A program made the translations under genes and the position numbers. The notes beneath the pieces are model-generated. The model ran no database searches and had not been told where the DNA came from. It saw only the letters and a list, made by a program, of their open reading frames with translations. A stretch of DNA of 64,000 nt. Origin: Enterobacter cloacae. GTDB lineage: Bacteria; Pseudomonadota; Gammaproteobacteria; Enterobacterales; Enterobacteriaceae. Within the stretch, counting starts at the first letter, position 1; each line of letters begins with the position of its first letter. Positions 49,648 through 58,496 of the stretch are shown here, piece by piece. Where the stretch lies: assembly GCA_014169315.1 (NCBI GenBank), contig AP022133.1:248001-312000 (forward strand), given 5' to 3'.

Positions 49648-51606
49648 TTACGATGGCATTGCGATGGCCTGCTTCTCTTCGAGCAGTTTTTCCACCACGC
49701 CCGGATCGGCAAGCGTTGAGGTGTCACCGAGGTTACTGGTGTCCCCTGCCGCAATTTTGCGCAGGATACGGCGCATAATTTTGCCGGAGCGGGTTTTTGG
49801 CAGCGAGTCCGTCCAGTGCAGCACATCCGGCGTGGCAAGCGGGCCTATCTCTTTACGTACCCAGTTACGCACCTCGGCATACAGCTCTGGCGACGGCTCT
49901 TCACCGTGGTTCAGGGTGACGTAAGCGTAAATTGCCTGGCCCTTAATGTTGTGCGGAATGCCGACCACTGCAGCTTCAGCAATCTTCGGATGCGACACCA
50001 GAGCGGATTCAATCTCCGCCGTTCCCAGACGGTGGCCGGAGACGTTCAGCACATCGTCCACGCGTCCGGTGATCCAGTAATAACCCTCTTCATCACGACG
50101 CGCGCCGTCGCCGCTGAAGTACATATTTTTAAAGGTCGAGAAGTAGGTTTGCTCAAAGCGCTCGTGGTCACCAAACAGGGTGCGCGCCTGGCCTGGCCAG
50201 GAATCGGTGATCACCAGGTTGCCTTCGGTGGCTCCCTCCAGTGGGGTTCCTTCGTTATCCACCAGCGCAGGCTGTACACCGAAGAATGGATGGGTGGCAG
50301 AACCCGCTTTTAATGGCGTCGCGCCCGGGATAGGGGTAATCATGAAGCCACCGGTTTCAGTCTGCCACCAGGTGTCCATTACCGGGCATTTCTCGTTACC
50401 GATTTTTTTCCAGTACCACTCCCAGGCTTCCGGGTTGATTGGCTCACCCACGGAGCCGAGGATGCGCAGGGACGAGCGGTCAGTACCTTCGATGGCTTTA
50501 TCACCTTCGGCCATCAGCGCGCGGATAGCCGTTGGCGCGGTGTAGAGAATATTGACCTTATGTTTGTCTACCACCTGGTACATACGCGCCGGGGTTGGCC
50601 AGTTAGGTACGCCCTCAAACATCAGCGTGGTTGCGCCACAGGCCAGCGGACCATACAGCAGGTAGCTGTGACCGGTGACCCAGCCCACATCGGCGGTACA
50701 CCAGTAGATGTCGCCCGGGTGGTAGTCGAAGACATATTTGAAAGTGGTTGCCACATAGACCAGATAGCCTCCGGTGGTATGCAACACGCCTTTTGGTTTG
50801 CCGGTCGAGCCGGAGGTATACAGAATAAACAGCGGATCTTCCGCGTTCATCTCTTCTGGCTGGTGCTGGTCGCTCGCTTTCTCAATCAGGTCGCTCCACC
50901 ACAGGTCACGACCCTCGTTCCAGTCGATCTTGCCGCCGGTACGTTTGAGCACGACAACATTGCTGACGCTCTTCACATTTGGGTTTTTCAGCGCTTCATC
51001 GACGTTTTTCTTCAGTGGGATATTGCGCCCGGCACGCACGCCTTCATCTGACGTGATCACCAGTTTTGAGTTTGAATCGACGATGCGACCAGCAACCGCT
51101 TCTGGTGAGAAGCCGCCGAAGATAACGGAGTGGATCGCACCGATGCGCGCGCAGGCCAGCATGGCAACCGCTGCTTCCGGCACCATTGGCATATAGATAG
51201 CCACCACGTCGCCTTTTTTAATGCCGCGCTCCAGCAGCACGTTGGCGAAGCGACACACGTCGCGGTGCAGTTCTTTATAGGTGATGTGCTTGCTTTGGGA
51301 GGCATCGTCGCCCTCCCAGATGATGGCTGTTTCGTTGCCACGCTCGGCAAGATGGCGATCCAGACAGTTCGCCGCCAGGTTTAGCGTGCCGTCTTCGTAC
51401 CATTTAATGGAGACGTTACCTGGCGCAAAGGAGGTGTTTTTCACCTTCTGATAAGGTTTGATCCAGTCGAGGATGTGGCCCTGCTCACCCCAGAAGAGGT
51501 CAGGGCTGGAGATAGATTGCTGATACTTCTCGCGGTACTGCTCCGGGTTGATCAGGCAACGTTCCGCAATATTTGCGGGAATATCATGTTTGTGTATTTG
51601 GCTCAT
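49648..51606 (-). CDS. acs: Acetyl-CoA synthetase
   Basis: The 652-residue adenylate-forming enzyme (E. coli 652) makes acetyl-CoA from acetate, ATP and CoA. The ATP-binding P-loop [11 protein letters not shown] is near 263-273, WWQTETGG near 412-419, and the hinge [20 protein letters not shown] near 506-525. The acetylatable catalytic Lys is in [11 protein letters not shown] (near 603-613, Lys609 in E. coli). It is the first gene of acs-yjcH-actP, used to scavenge acetate. Confidence 0.98.
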   Translation of the reverse strand: MSQIHKHDIPANIAERCLINPEQYREKYQQSISSPDLFWGEQGHILDWIKPYQKVKNTSFAPGNVSIKWYEDGTLNLAANCLDRHLAERGNETAIIWEGDDASQSKHITYKELHRDVCRFANVLLERGIKKGDVVAIYMPMVPEAAVAMLACARIGAIHSVIFGGFSPEAVAGRIVDSNSKLVITSDEGVRAGRNIPLKKNVDEALKNPNVKSVSNVVVLKRTGGKIDWNEGRDLWWSDLIEKASDQHQPEEMNAEDPLFILYTSGSTGKPKGVLHTTGGYLVYVATTFKYVFDYHPGDIYWCTADVGWVTGHSYLLYGPLACGATTLMFEGVPNWPTPARMYQVVDKHKVNILYTAPTAIRALMAEGDKAIEGTDRSSLRILGSVGEPINPEAWEWYWKKIGNEKCPVMDTWWQTETGGFMITPIPGATPLKAGSATHPFFGVQPALVDNEGTPLEGATEGNLVITDSWPGQARTLFGDHERFEQTYFSTFKNMYFSGDGARRDEEGYYWITGRVDDVLNVSGHRLGTAEIESALVSHPKIAEAAVVGIPHNIKGQAIYAYVTLNHGEEPSPELYAEVRNWVRKEIGPLATPDVLHWTDSLPKTRSGKIMRRILRKIAAGDTSNLGDTSTLADPGVVEKLLEEKQAIAMPS

Positions 51607-52028
51607 GGCTTTTTTTCTCCTTGTAAGATGTTAATAATATGTCTCTAAAACGTTAATTGTAGGGGCTTTACAAGCTTTGTTTATTATTTGGGCTACAGAT
51701 CACGCATTGTCTGAACAGGCTGAAAAATGAGCGAATGAAACTTTGAAGGGAAATAATTCAGCCTACTGATTATTCACATTTGTGTTGAAAAAAGCGTTTT
51801 TATAACAAAAGGTTATTTATAAGAATTATTATAAATTAATGTCACAGACTCTTTTGGTAGTGAACCGCCTTGTTCTTTAAGGCTTGCACAGCATGCCGTG
51901 CAGATGATACTCATACGCCGCGTTAAAAAACCCCATAAACCAACGCAACACAATTCATACCCTTTCAGTATGTCTCCATATTCATGCAGTTTAGTGACGT
52001 GGAGATTTCATTGAGGAAGTCAGTTTCT
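51607..52028. promoter_or_regulatory. Divergent acs-gltP intergenic region
   Basis: The 422 bases between acs and gltP hold no gene on either strand. In E. coli the nrfABCDEFG nitrite reductase operon lies here and no trace of it remains. The region is A/T-rich and must carry the acs promoter (CRP-dependent in E. coli) and the gltP promoter. Only half-sites for CRP (TCACA near 51774 and 51842) were seen, so no site is called. Confidence 0.6.
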
Positions 52029-53342
52029 ATGAAAAATTTGAAAGTCAGCCTGGCCTGGCAAATCTTGCTAGCCCTTGTGCTGGGTATCTTGTTGGGCAGT
52101 TATCTTCATTATCATAGCGACAGCCGCGAGTGGCTGATTGCGAACCTGCTCTCTCCGGCAGGCGATATTTTTATTCATCTGATTAAGATGATTGTAGTGC
52201 CGATTGTTATCTCTACGCTGGTGGTAGGTATTGCCGGCGTTGGTGATGCGAAGCAGCTAGGCCGTATCGGCGCGAAAACGATCCTCTATTTCGAAGTGAT
52301 CACGACAATTGCCATCATCCTGGGCATCACGATGGCAAACGTGTTCCAGCCAGGTTCCGGGATTGATATGTCGCAGCTGGCGACGGTGGATATCTCAAAA
52401 TACCAAAGCACAACCGCAGATGTGCAGAGCCACGCGCATGGCCTGATGGGCACCATTCTGTCGCTGGTGCCGACTAACATCGTGGCATCAATGGCGAAGG
52501 GTGAGATGCTGCCGATTATCTTCTTCTCCGTGCTGTTTGGTCTGGGACTGTCATCGTTGCCCGCGAGCCACCGTGAGCCGCTGGTAACTGTATTCCGTTC
52601 TATCTCTGAAACCATGTTCAAAGTCACCCACATGGTAATGCGTTATGCGCCGGTAGGGGTGTTCGCACTGATCGCGGTGACCGTGGCGAACTTCGGCTTC
52701 GCCTCCCTGTGGCCGCTGGCGAAGCTGGTTATCCTGGTACACTTCGCCATCCTGTTCTTTGCGCTGGTGGTGCTGGGGATTGTGGCGCGCCTGTGCGGGC
52801 TGAGCATCTGGATCCTGATCCGCATCCTGAAAGAGGAACTGATTCTGGCGTACTCCACGGCCAGTTCGGAAAGCGTGCTGCCGCGTATCATCGAGAAAAT
52901 GGAGGCCTACGGTGCGCCCGCGTCGATCACCAGCTTCGTGGTGCCGACCGGCTACTCCTTTAACCTCGATGGTTCGACGCTGTACCAGAGTATTGCGGCC
53001 ATCTTTATTGCCCAGCTGTACGGCATTGATCTGTCACTGTGGCAGGAAATCGTGCTGGTACTGACCCTGATGGTGACCTCTAAAGGTATTGCAGGTGTGC
53101 CGGGGGTCTCCTTCGTGGTGCTGCTGGCGACGCTGGGCAGCGTCGGTATTCCGCTGGAAGGGCTGGCGTTTATCGCCGGTGTCGACCGTATCCTCGACAT
53201 GGCGCGTACGGCGCTGAACGTGGTGGGTAACGCGCTGGCGGTGCTGGTGATTGCCAAGTGGGAACACAAATTCGACCGTAAAAAAGCACTGGCGTATGAA
53301 CGCGACGTGCTGGGTCGTTTCGATAAGACGGCTGACCAGTAA
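52029..53342 (+). CDS. gltP: Proton/glutamate-aspartate symporter GltP
   Basis: The 437-residue transporter has the E. coli GltP length. It is a dicarboxylate/amino acid:cation symporter (SLC1 family) with eight helices and two hairpin loops. The serine-rich HP1 motif STASSESVLP (near 277-286), the NLDGSTLYQS motif of helix 7 (near 312-321) and the TSKGIAGVPG HP2 motif (near 353-362) are present. The start at 52029 gives the family N-terminus MKNLKVSLAWQ; the extension to 51984 is not conserved. Confidence 0.96.
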   Translation: MKNLKVSLAWQILLALVLGILLGSYLHYHSDSREWLIANLLSPAGDIFIHLIKMIVVPIVISTLVVGIAGVGDAKQLGRIGAKTILYFEVITTIAIILGITMANVFQPGSGIDMSQLATVDISKYQSTTADVQSHAHGLMGTILSLVPTNIVASMAKGEMLPIIFFSVLFGLGLSSLPASHREPLVTVFRSISETMFKVTHMVMRYAPVGVFALIAVTVANFGFASLWPLAKLVILVHFAILFFALVVLGIVARLCGLSIWILIRILKEELILAYSTASSESVLPRIIEKMEAYGAPASITSFVVPTGYSFNLDGSTLYQSIAAIFIAQLYGIDLSLWQEIVLVLTLMVTSKGIAGVPGVSFVVLLATLGSVGIPLEGLAFIAGVDRILDMARTALNVVGNALAVLVIAKWEHKFDRKKALAYERDVLGRFDKTADQ

Positions 53343-53345
53343 TGT

Positions 53346-53378
53346 AAAAAAGCCCGGTAGCGCCACCGGGCTTTTTTT
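53346..53378. terminator. Bidirectional terminator between gltP and yjcO
   Basis: The stem AAGCCCGGT/ACCGGGCTT with a 6-base loop is flanked by an A run on the left and a T run on the right. It overlaps the last bases of the yjcO stop region. Confidence 0.93.
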
Positions 53379-54051
53379 ACTGACCGCTCAGGGTGTCGAA
53401 TTCCTCACACCCTGTATCAAACCCTTCGGTACAACTCAGGTTCAGCCAGTACAACGCTTTCTGTTTATTCGGCGTAATAAAGCCTTTCTCACCCTGCTGG
53501 AACAGCATCCCCGCCCAGTATTCCGCATAACCCGTACGTGACAGGGAAGAACTGCGCTGGAACCAGGAGGCTGCCTTTACGTCGTCCTGAGCGACTTCAA
53601 CACCGTTGGCATAGATAAGCCCCAGCAGCATTTGCGCATCTACCGCAGAGTCGTTATCAATATCTTCAGTCGCGGTTTGCAGCAGTTTAATGGCCTGAGG
53701 ATAGTCAGTTTTGCCCGCCTGAGTGTTTACCAGCACGCGTGCCAACATAATCGCACCACGTTTGCTGCCCGCAATCGTTGCCTGTTGCGCCAGCGCTTTG
53801 GCATGCAGGTAATCGCCCTGCGTGAACTGGATTTGTGACAGTAATGCCATTGCATCGACATCACCCCCTTTTGCCGCTTTCTCCGCCCACAGTGACGCCT
53901 GTTTACTGTCTCCAGAGCTAAAGTATGTATCGGCCAGGTAATACTGGGCGCGGGCATCGCCCGCTTCGGCCTGTTCCTTGTACTGGCTGCCGATCTCATC
54001 AGCACGGGCAAGCGACGTAAAAAGTAACAACAACACCAAAATATGTTTCAT
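53377..54051 (-). CDS. yjcO: Sel1-repeat periplasmic protein YjcO
   Basis: The 224-residue protein matches E. coli YjcO (229 aa). A signal peptide (about 1-17, cut near SLA-RA) is followed by Sel1/TPR-type helical repeats (AEAGDARAQYYLADTYF, AAKGGDVDAMALLSQI, DAQMLLGLIYANGVEVAQD, GYAEYWAGMLFQQG, KALYWLNLSCTEGFDTGCEEF). Such repeats bind other proteins. Function unknown. The ATG at 54051 gives a clean signal peptide; a GTG two codons earlier is possible. In E. coli it is followed by fdhF; here hok and IS150 lie between. Confidence 0.9.
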   Translation of the reverse strand: MKHILVLLLLFTSLARADEIGSQYKEQAEAGDARAQYYLADTYFSSGDSKQASLWAEKAAKGGDVDAMALLSQIQFTQGDYLHAKALAQQATIAGSKRGAIMLARVLVNTQAGKTDYPQAIKLLQTATEDIDNDSAVDAQMLLGLIYANGVEVAQDDVKAASWFQRSSSLSRTGYAEYWAGMLFQQGEKGFITPNKQKALYWLNLSCTEGFDTGCEEFDTLSGQ

Positions 54052-54142
54052 GGACACTTATCATCTGAGTACATGTCGCGCAGTATAATCGCGGTCGCGG
54101 AAGAAAAAAATGGGTGCATTAAGACCTCAGCCTCCTACAAGC

Positions 54143-54166
54143 CGGGCGGAACTGTCGTTCCGCCCG
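54143..54166 (-). terminator. Strong hairpin downstream of hok
   Basis: A perfect 10-bp stem CGGGCGGAAC/GTTCCGCCCG with a 4-base loop lies just after the hok stop codon. It may be the 3' end of the hok message, which in this family folds back on the 5' end to hold the mRNA inactive, although no T run follows. Confidence 0.5.
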
Positions 54167-54172
54167 ATGAGG

Positions 54173-54325
54173 TTAGCCTGCATTGCAGGCTAATTTCGCC
54201 GCCACCTCCTGATGTTCACCCTTTATTGTGAGTTCGCATAACTTACCGCGATTAATAAAGGTAAAGATCACTATCGTCAGGCAAATAATAAAGACGATAC
54301 CTAACGCAGTTTTTAATGGCGTCAT
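54173..54325 (-). CDS. hok: Hok/Gef-family type I toxin, small membrane peptide
   Basis: This 50-codon gene encodes a Hok-like peptide: an N-terminal segment, one transmembrane helix (about residues 7-25), then NRGKLCE and HQEVAAKLAC. The order Val/Ile-Cys-Leu-Thr in the helix, a Cys-Glu pair, Glu-Val-Ala-Ala and a C-terminal Cys or Gly is the Hok pattern (for example VCLTLLIFTY, LCEI, REVAA). Hok peptides damage the inner membrane and are normally silenced by a Sok antisense RNA. An AAGGAG site precedes the ATG. The DNA upstream shows the Hok leader features (TAGCCTCTTA, CAAGGAG), but an IS150 copy splits that leader 74 bases before the ATG. Confidence 0.82.
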   Translation of the reverse strand: MTPLKTALGIVFIICLTIVIFTFINRGKLCELTIKGEHQEVAAKLACNAG

Positions 54326-54425
54326 GCCTTTTACTCCTTGTCAAAAAAAGAATAAGAGGCTACTCTCAACTTGTTGGGAGTTGAGGGGTAGCCTCGGGTT
54401 GTACTGACCCCAAAAAGTTGGACAG

Positions 54426-55277
54426 TTAAACACGAGGCACATAGGTCTGGGTTCGATATTCAATTGGACTCAGACCTTTTAATTTCAGGCTAATTCTTCT
54501 GCTGTTGTAGTAGTCAATATATTCCGTAACAGCATCCTTCAGTTCGCTTATATTACTGAACTCGTCAAGATAAAAACACTCCGACTTTAAGGTTCCAAAG
54601 AAACATTCCACGACTGCATTATCCAGACAATTGCCTTTTCTGGACATGCTCTGTGTAATGCCTTGTTCTTTAAGGATGTTTTGATACCTTCTCATACGAT
54701 ACTGCCATCCCTGGTCAGAGTGCAGAATAGGATGCTCGTGAGGCTTAAGCTTTTTGAATGCCTGATCGAGCATATTCTCGACCATGTTCATCACAGGTCT
54801 TTCCGACAGGCTGTAAGAAATAACTTCGTTGTTGAAGAGATCTATTACTGGAGACAAATACAGCTTTCGCCCATTGACTGCAAATTCAGTAACGTCGGTA
54901 ACCCACTTCTCGTTTGGCCGTGTAGCCTTGAAATCCCTTTGGAGAACATTGGGGGCGGTTTGCCCTACCTCTCCTCTGTAGGAGCTGTATCGTTTGACCT
55001 TAATCGCTGCCTTAAGCGAGAGGGTTCCCATCAGGCGCTGAACGGCTTTATGGTTAATCCGTTCCCCGTCTCGATGGAGAGACAACGTTACCCTACGGTA
55101 TCCGTAACGACCTTTATTCTCGTGATAAATCTCACCAATACGCTTTTTAACATCCGCATACTTATCAGGCTTGCTGAGAGCCTTTAGATGGTAATAAAAC
55201 GTACTGCGCGGTATCTCCGCTGCCTTGAGAAGCTCATCAAGAGGGTAAAACTGCCTTAGCTCGTTGAGTACTTTCAC
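54426..55277 (-). CDS. insK: IS150 transposase OrfB (InsK)
   Basis: The 283-residue protein is nearly identical to E. coli InsK. It is the catalytic DDE integrase part of the IS3-family transposase (TDVTEF near 131, [10 protein letters not shown] near 150-159, and the E in FGTLKSECF near 236). An N-terminal helical DNA-binding segment is present. The active transposase is made by -1 frameshifting from insJ, whose end it overlaps by 4 bases. Confidence 0.95.
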   Translation of the reverse strand: MKVLNELRQFYPLDELLKAAEIPRSTFYYHLKALSKPDKYADVKKRIGEIYHENKGRYGYRRVTLSLHRDGERINHKAVQRLMGTLSLKAAIKVKRYSSYRGEVGQTAPNVLQRDFKATRPNEKWVTDVTEFAVNGRKLYLSPVIDLFNNEVISYSLSERPVMNMVENMLDQAFKKLKPHEHPILHSDQGWQYRMRRYQNILKEQGITQSMSRKGNCLDNAVVECFFGTLKSECFYLDEFSNISELKDAVTEYIDYYNSRRISLKLKGLSPIEYRTQTYVPRV

Positions 55278-55795
55278 TTTTTCGCGGGATGAGCTAAGGC
55301 TTTCAGCTTTTTTAGATACGTAAGCCGCATTTCAAGGAATCGAACTTGTCTTTCAAGATCCTCAATACGTCGGTCTTTCGACAGCTCCAATGCTAACGCC
55401 GCTTTTTCTGGATCAACTGACATTGTAATGTTTCTTTTGGTGCCGATCTTGAGTGCGCGTAAACCAGCTTCTCCGTGCTCCTCATAGACTTTCAGCCACT
55501 TGGCTACAGAACCACTACCAGCAAGCATAAAGTGAGCAGCAGCCTGATTGAGGGACATCTGCTGCTCGGTCACGGCTTTCACGACCTTAATGCGCAACTC
55601 TGGATCAGCACTAACGCCTTTAGGTTTGGGAATTAAACCTTTTTCTCCATGTTTTTCATAGAGGGCAACCCACGTCCTGACCTGGGTTCGAGGCACACCA
55701 AAACGTGCAGAGATGATCCTGTAACCATCATCAGTTGTGAAGTAGTGATTCACGACTTCAAGGCGCTTTTCGAAGGGGTATTTTGGCTTTGACAT
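55274..55795 (-). CDS. insJ: IS150 protein InsJ (OrfA)
   Basis: The 173-residue protein matches E. coli InsJ. Two helix-turn-helix domains (about 5-50 and 60-110) bind the IS150 ends, and a C-terminal leucine-zipper-like helix (LERQVRFLEMRLTYLKKL) mediates dimers. The A6G heptamer (AAAAAAG) at 55307-55313 is the -1 frameshift site used to make the InsJK fusion. Confidence 0.95.
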   Translation of the reverse strand: MSKPKYPFEKRLEVVNHYFTTDDGYRIISARFGVPRTQVRTWVALYEKHGEKGLIPKPKGVSADPELRIKVVKAVTEQQMSLNQAAAHFMLAGSGSVAKWLKVYEEHGEAGLRALKIGTKRNITMSVDPEKAALALELSKDRRIEDLERQVRFLEMRLTYLKKLKALAHPAKK

Positions 55796-55842
55796 ATCAG
55801 GGACTATTCCATTTCATCGTCCAACAAAATGGGTGCAGTACA

Positions 55843-55916
55843 GGTAAATGCAAATTTCCCGGGGCTTTCCACTTTCTGTCCCTCAACAATGCTCAAGACA
55901 GAAAGTCTTAAGCACC
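55843..55916 (-). other. Detached 5' leader of the hok locus
   Basis: Read leftward from 55916 the sequence GGTGCTTAAGACTTTCTGTC, then GGACAGAAAG, then AGCCCC, and finally ACC at the IS border is the recognisable Hok mRNA leader (GGTGCTTGAGGCTTTCTG and AGCCCC in other hok loci). Joining it to CGAGGCTACC at 54398, on the other side of IS150 and with one GGT removed, restores a continuous leader. Confidence 0.7.
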
Positions 55917-56040
55917 CGCCGCATATCTTATCTCTCTGAATTAAAATGCAAAGATGTAATTCTTTTCTGCGTAAATTACATTATTTCTGCGAGATGCCTT
56001 CCGGAATAAAAATATACAGTATTTATATTTAATTCAGATA
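55917..56040. other. Region between the hok leader and fdhF
   Basis: No gene seen. The stretch is very A/T-rich and would hold the original hok promoter reading leftward. Confidence 0.4.
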
Positions 56041-56043
56041 TAA

Positions 56044-56070
56044 AAATGGGGTGAATATGCCACCCCATTT
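56044..56070 (-). terminator. Terminator after fdhF
   Basis: Read leftward, the 10-bp stem AAATGGGGTG/CACCCCATTT with a 7-base loop is followed by a short T run. It ends the fdhF transcript. Confidence 0.8.
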
Positions 56071-56092
56071 ATTCACCGATTAATTAACGGCT

Positions 56093-58240
56093 TCAGCCCA
56101 TTGCGCTTTCACGCAGTCGGGCTTTCAGCTTGTTATATTCATCAATCACATACTGTTCGGCAGCATGTTGATCGACAATCGGCTCTATGCGTACGGCACA
56201 GTATTTATACTCCGGCGTTTTGGTTATCGGGCTTAAGTTCTCCGTCACCAGTTCGTTACAGGCACCAATCCACCACTGGTAGGTCATATAGACCGCCCCT
56301 TTGTTTGGACGATCGCTGACCTGCGCACGGGTAATAATCCGGCCTTTACGCGAGTTTACCCACACCAGCGCTTCATCTTCAATGCCGAGGCGTTCCGCGT
56401 CGGCGGTGTTGATCTGCGCGTAGCCCGGTTCATCCGCCAGCGCTGCCAGCGCGGCACAGTTGCCGGTCATCGAACGACAGGAGTAGTGGCCCACTTCGCG
56501 CACGGTGGAGAGCACCATCGGATACTCGTCGGTGAGCTTGTCGATAGGGGCGACCCAGTCGCAGGTGAAGAACTGCGCCAGCCCGTTTGGCGTGTCGAAC
56601 TTCTCTTTGAAGAGATACGACGTGCCCTGATCGGCTTCTGACTCATCCCGGCACGGCCACTGGATGTACCCCAGTTCACCCATTTTTTCATAGGTGGCAC
56701 CAAAGAAATCAGGACACAGATTTCGTAACTCGTCCCAGATCTCCTGGGTGTTGTTGTAGTGCATCGGGTAACCCATGCGGGTAGCGATTTCGCTGATGAT
56801 CTGCCAGTCCGTTTTCAGATCCCACTTCGGCTCGAGCGCTTTAAAGAAGCGCTGGAAGCCACGGTCTGCTGCCGTATAGACACCTTCATGCTCACCCCAG
56901 GACGTCGACGGTAAAATCACATCCGCCGCTGCCGCCGTTTTGGTCATAAAGATATCCTGCACAATCACCAGCTCCAGATCCTCAAACCCTTTGCGCACTG
57001 CGGACAGCTCGGCATCGGTTTGCAGCGGATCTTCACCCATAATGTAGGCAGCACGCACCTCGCCATGTGCCGCACGGTGCGGCAGCTCGCTGATGCGATA
57101 TCCGGTATGTTCCGGCAGGCTCTCCACGCCCCAGGCCTTCGCAAATTTCTCGCGATTCTCCGGGAACTTGACGTACTGATAGCCCGGATAGGTATCCGGC
57201 AGCGCACCCATATCACACGCACCTTGCACGTTGTTCTGACCGCGAACCGGGTTAACACCGACATGTGCCTTACCAAGATTACCGGTCAGCATGGCGAGGC
57301 TGGTCAGTGAACGCACGGTTTCCACACCCTGATAGAACTGGGTTACGCCCATGCCCCACAGAATAGCGGCGGTTTTCGCCCCCGCGTACATCCGTGCTGC
57401 CTGGCGGATCTCCTGGGCGCTGACCCCAGTAATCGCTTCAACCGATTCTGGCGTGTAGCCTTCAACAATTTTCCGATACTCTTCAAACCCTTCCGTACGG
57501 GTGGCGACGAACGCCTGGTCGTACAGGTTTTCCTCAATAATGACGTGCCCCATTGCATTCAACAGCGCGATATTCGAACCGTTTTTCAATGCGATGTGCA
57601 TATCCGCAATGCGCGCAGTTTCAATTTTACGCGGATCGCAGACGATGATTTTCGCCCCATTTTGTTTGGCGCGAATAACGTGATTCGCGACGATAGGGTG
57701 AGAATCCGCCGGGTTATAACCGAAAACAAACACGAGATCGGTGTTATCTATCTCGTTGATTGCATTGCTCATTGCGCCGTTACCGACCGACTGGTGCAGA
57801 CCTGCAACCGATGGGCCGTGTCAGACGCGAGCGCAGCAGTCGACGTTATTGGTACCAATAACGGCGCGCGCGAATTTTTGCATTACATAGTTGGTTTCAT
57901 TACCCGTACCGCGTGAGGAGCCGGTGGTTTGAATCGCATCCGGGCCATACTTGGCTTTGATGGCGCTCAGGCGCGCGGCGACGTAGTCCAGCGCCTCACT
58001 CCAGGAGACGGCTTCCAGCTTGCCACCGCGCTCGCGGCGGATCATAGGGGTTTTCAGGCGCGGGGTGAGGATTTGGGTATCGTTAATAAAATCCCAGCCG
58101 TAGTAACCTTTCAGGCACAGCGTGCCCTGATTGGTTTTCCCCTGTGCGGCCTCCGCCCGGACGATTTTGCCGTTATCGACCACCAGGTGGATCTTGCAAC
58201 CTGAGGCACAATAAGGGCAAACCGTGACGACTTTTTTCAT
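56093..58240 (-). CDS. fdhF: Formate dehydrogenase H, selenocysteine-containing
   Basis: The 715-residue molybdenum enzyme (E. coli 715) oxidises formate as part of the formate hydrogenlyase complex. Cys8, Cys11, Cys15 and Cys42 (CPYCASGC, LCLKG) bind a [4Fe-4S] cluster, and Lys44 links it to the cofactor. Codon 140 is an in-frame TGA at 57821-57823, read as selenocysteine and followed by His-Gly-Pro. Reading it as a stop would wrongly split the gene into 56093-57772 and 57821-58315. The start at 58240 gives MKKVVTVCPYC. A sigma-54 promoter lies at 58279. Confidence 0.98.
57784..57823 (-). promoter_or_regulatory. SECIS element with UGA codon of fdhF
   Basis: Starting at the TGA (57823) and reading leftward, the message runs TGACACGGCCCATCGGTTGC, then AGGTCTGCACC. 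It is essentially identical to the E. coli fdhF hairpin that recruits SelB, with the AGGUCU loop. It shows the TGA is a selenocysteine codon and that the host must have selABC. Confidence 0.95.
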
Positions 58241-58278
58241 CAGTCTGCTCCAGTTAATAAACTCTTTCGCACCCATTA

Positions 58279-58294
58279 TGCAGCTTCTATGCCA
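58279..58294 (-). promoter_or_regulatory. Sigma-54 promoter of fdhF
   Basis: Read leftward, TGGCATA-N4-CTGCA fits the -24/-12 pattern. It lies 39 bases before the fdhF ATG, as in E. coli where FhlA activates it. Confidence 0.8.
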
Positions 58295-58365
58295 TGTTTT
58301 TAGTGTGGGTATCATCAGACTTTACGGCCAATTTCGGGTCAAAACGCTGACGAAAAACAGGTAAT

Positions 58366-58379
58366 CGTCAAAATTGACG
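58366..58379. promoter_or_regulatory. Perfect palindrome, candidate activator site
   Basis: CGTCAAAATTGACG is a perfect 14-bp palindrome in the 256-bp gap between fdhF and the rightward regulator gene, about 80 bases upstream of the fdhF sigma-54 promoter. It could be the FhlA upstream site of fdhF or an operator for the regulator at 58497. Confidence 0.45.
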
Positions 58380-58496
58380 TGTCGAAAGGGCAGTGGATGT
58401 GACCTGGGTTGAAATTCCATCACGTAAAAAACAATTTGGCTGGAGCGAGCGGCAGAATGGTTCAGACTTAATATAGTTCCCTGACGGAAGCATGCG

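Larger units (their letters stand above)
54400..55842 (-). mobile_element. IS150 (IS3 family), complete copy
   Basis: The element is 1443 bp, the known length of IS150, with terminal inverted repeats starting TGTACTG at both ends (54400 and 55842 read inward). It is flanked by a 3-bp direct repeat GGT (54397-54399 and 55843-55845), so the insertion is intact and fairly recent. It carries insJ and insK. It is inserted in the leader of the hok gene, in the same orientation as hok. Confidence 0.96.
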
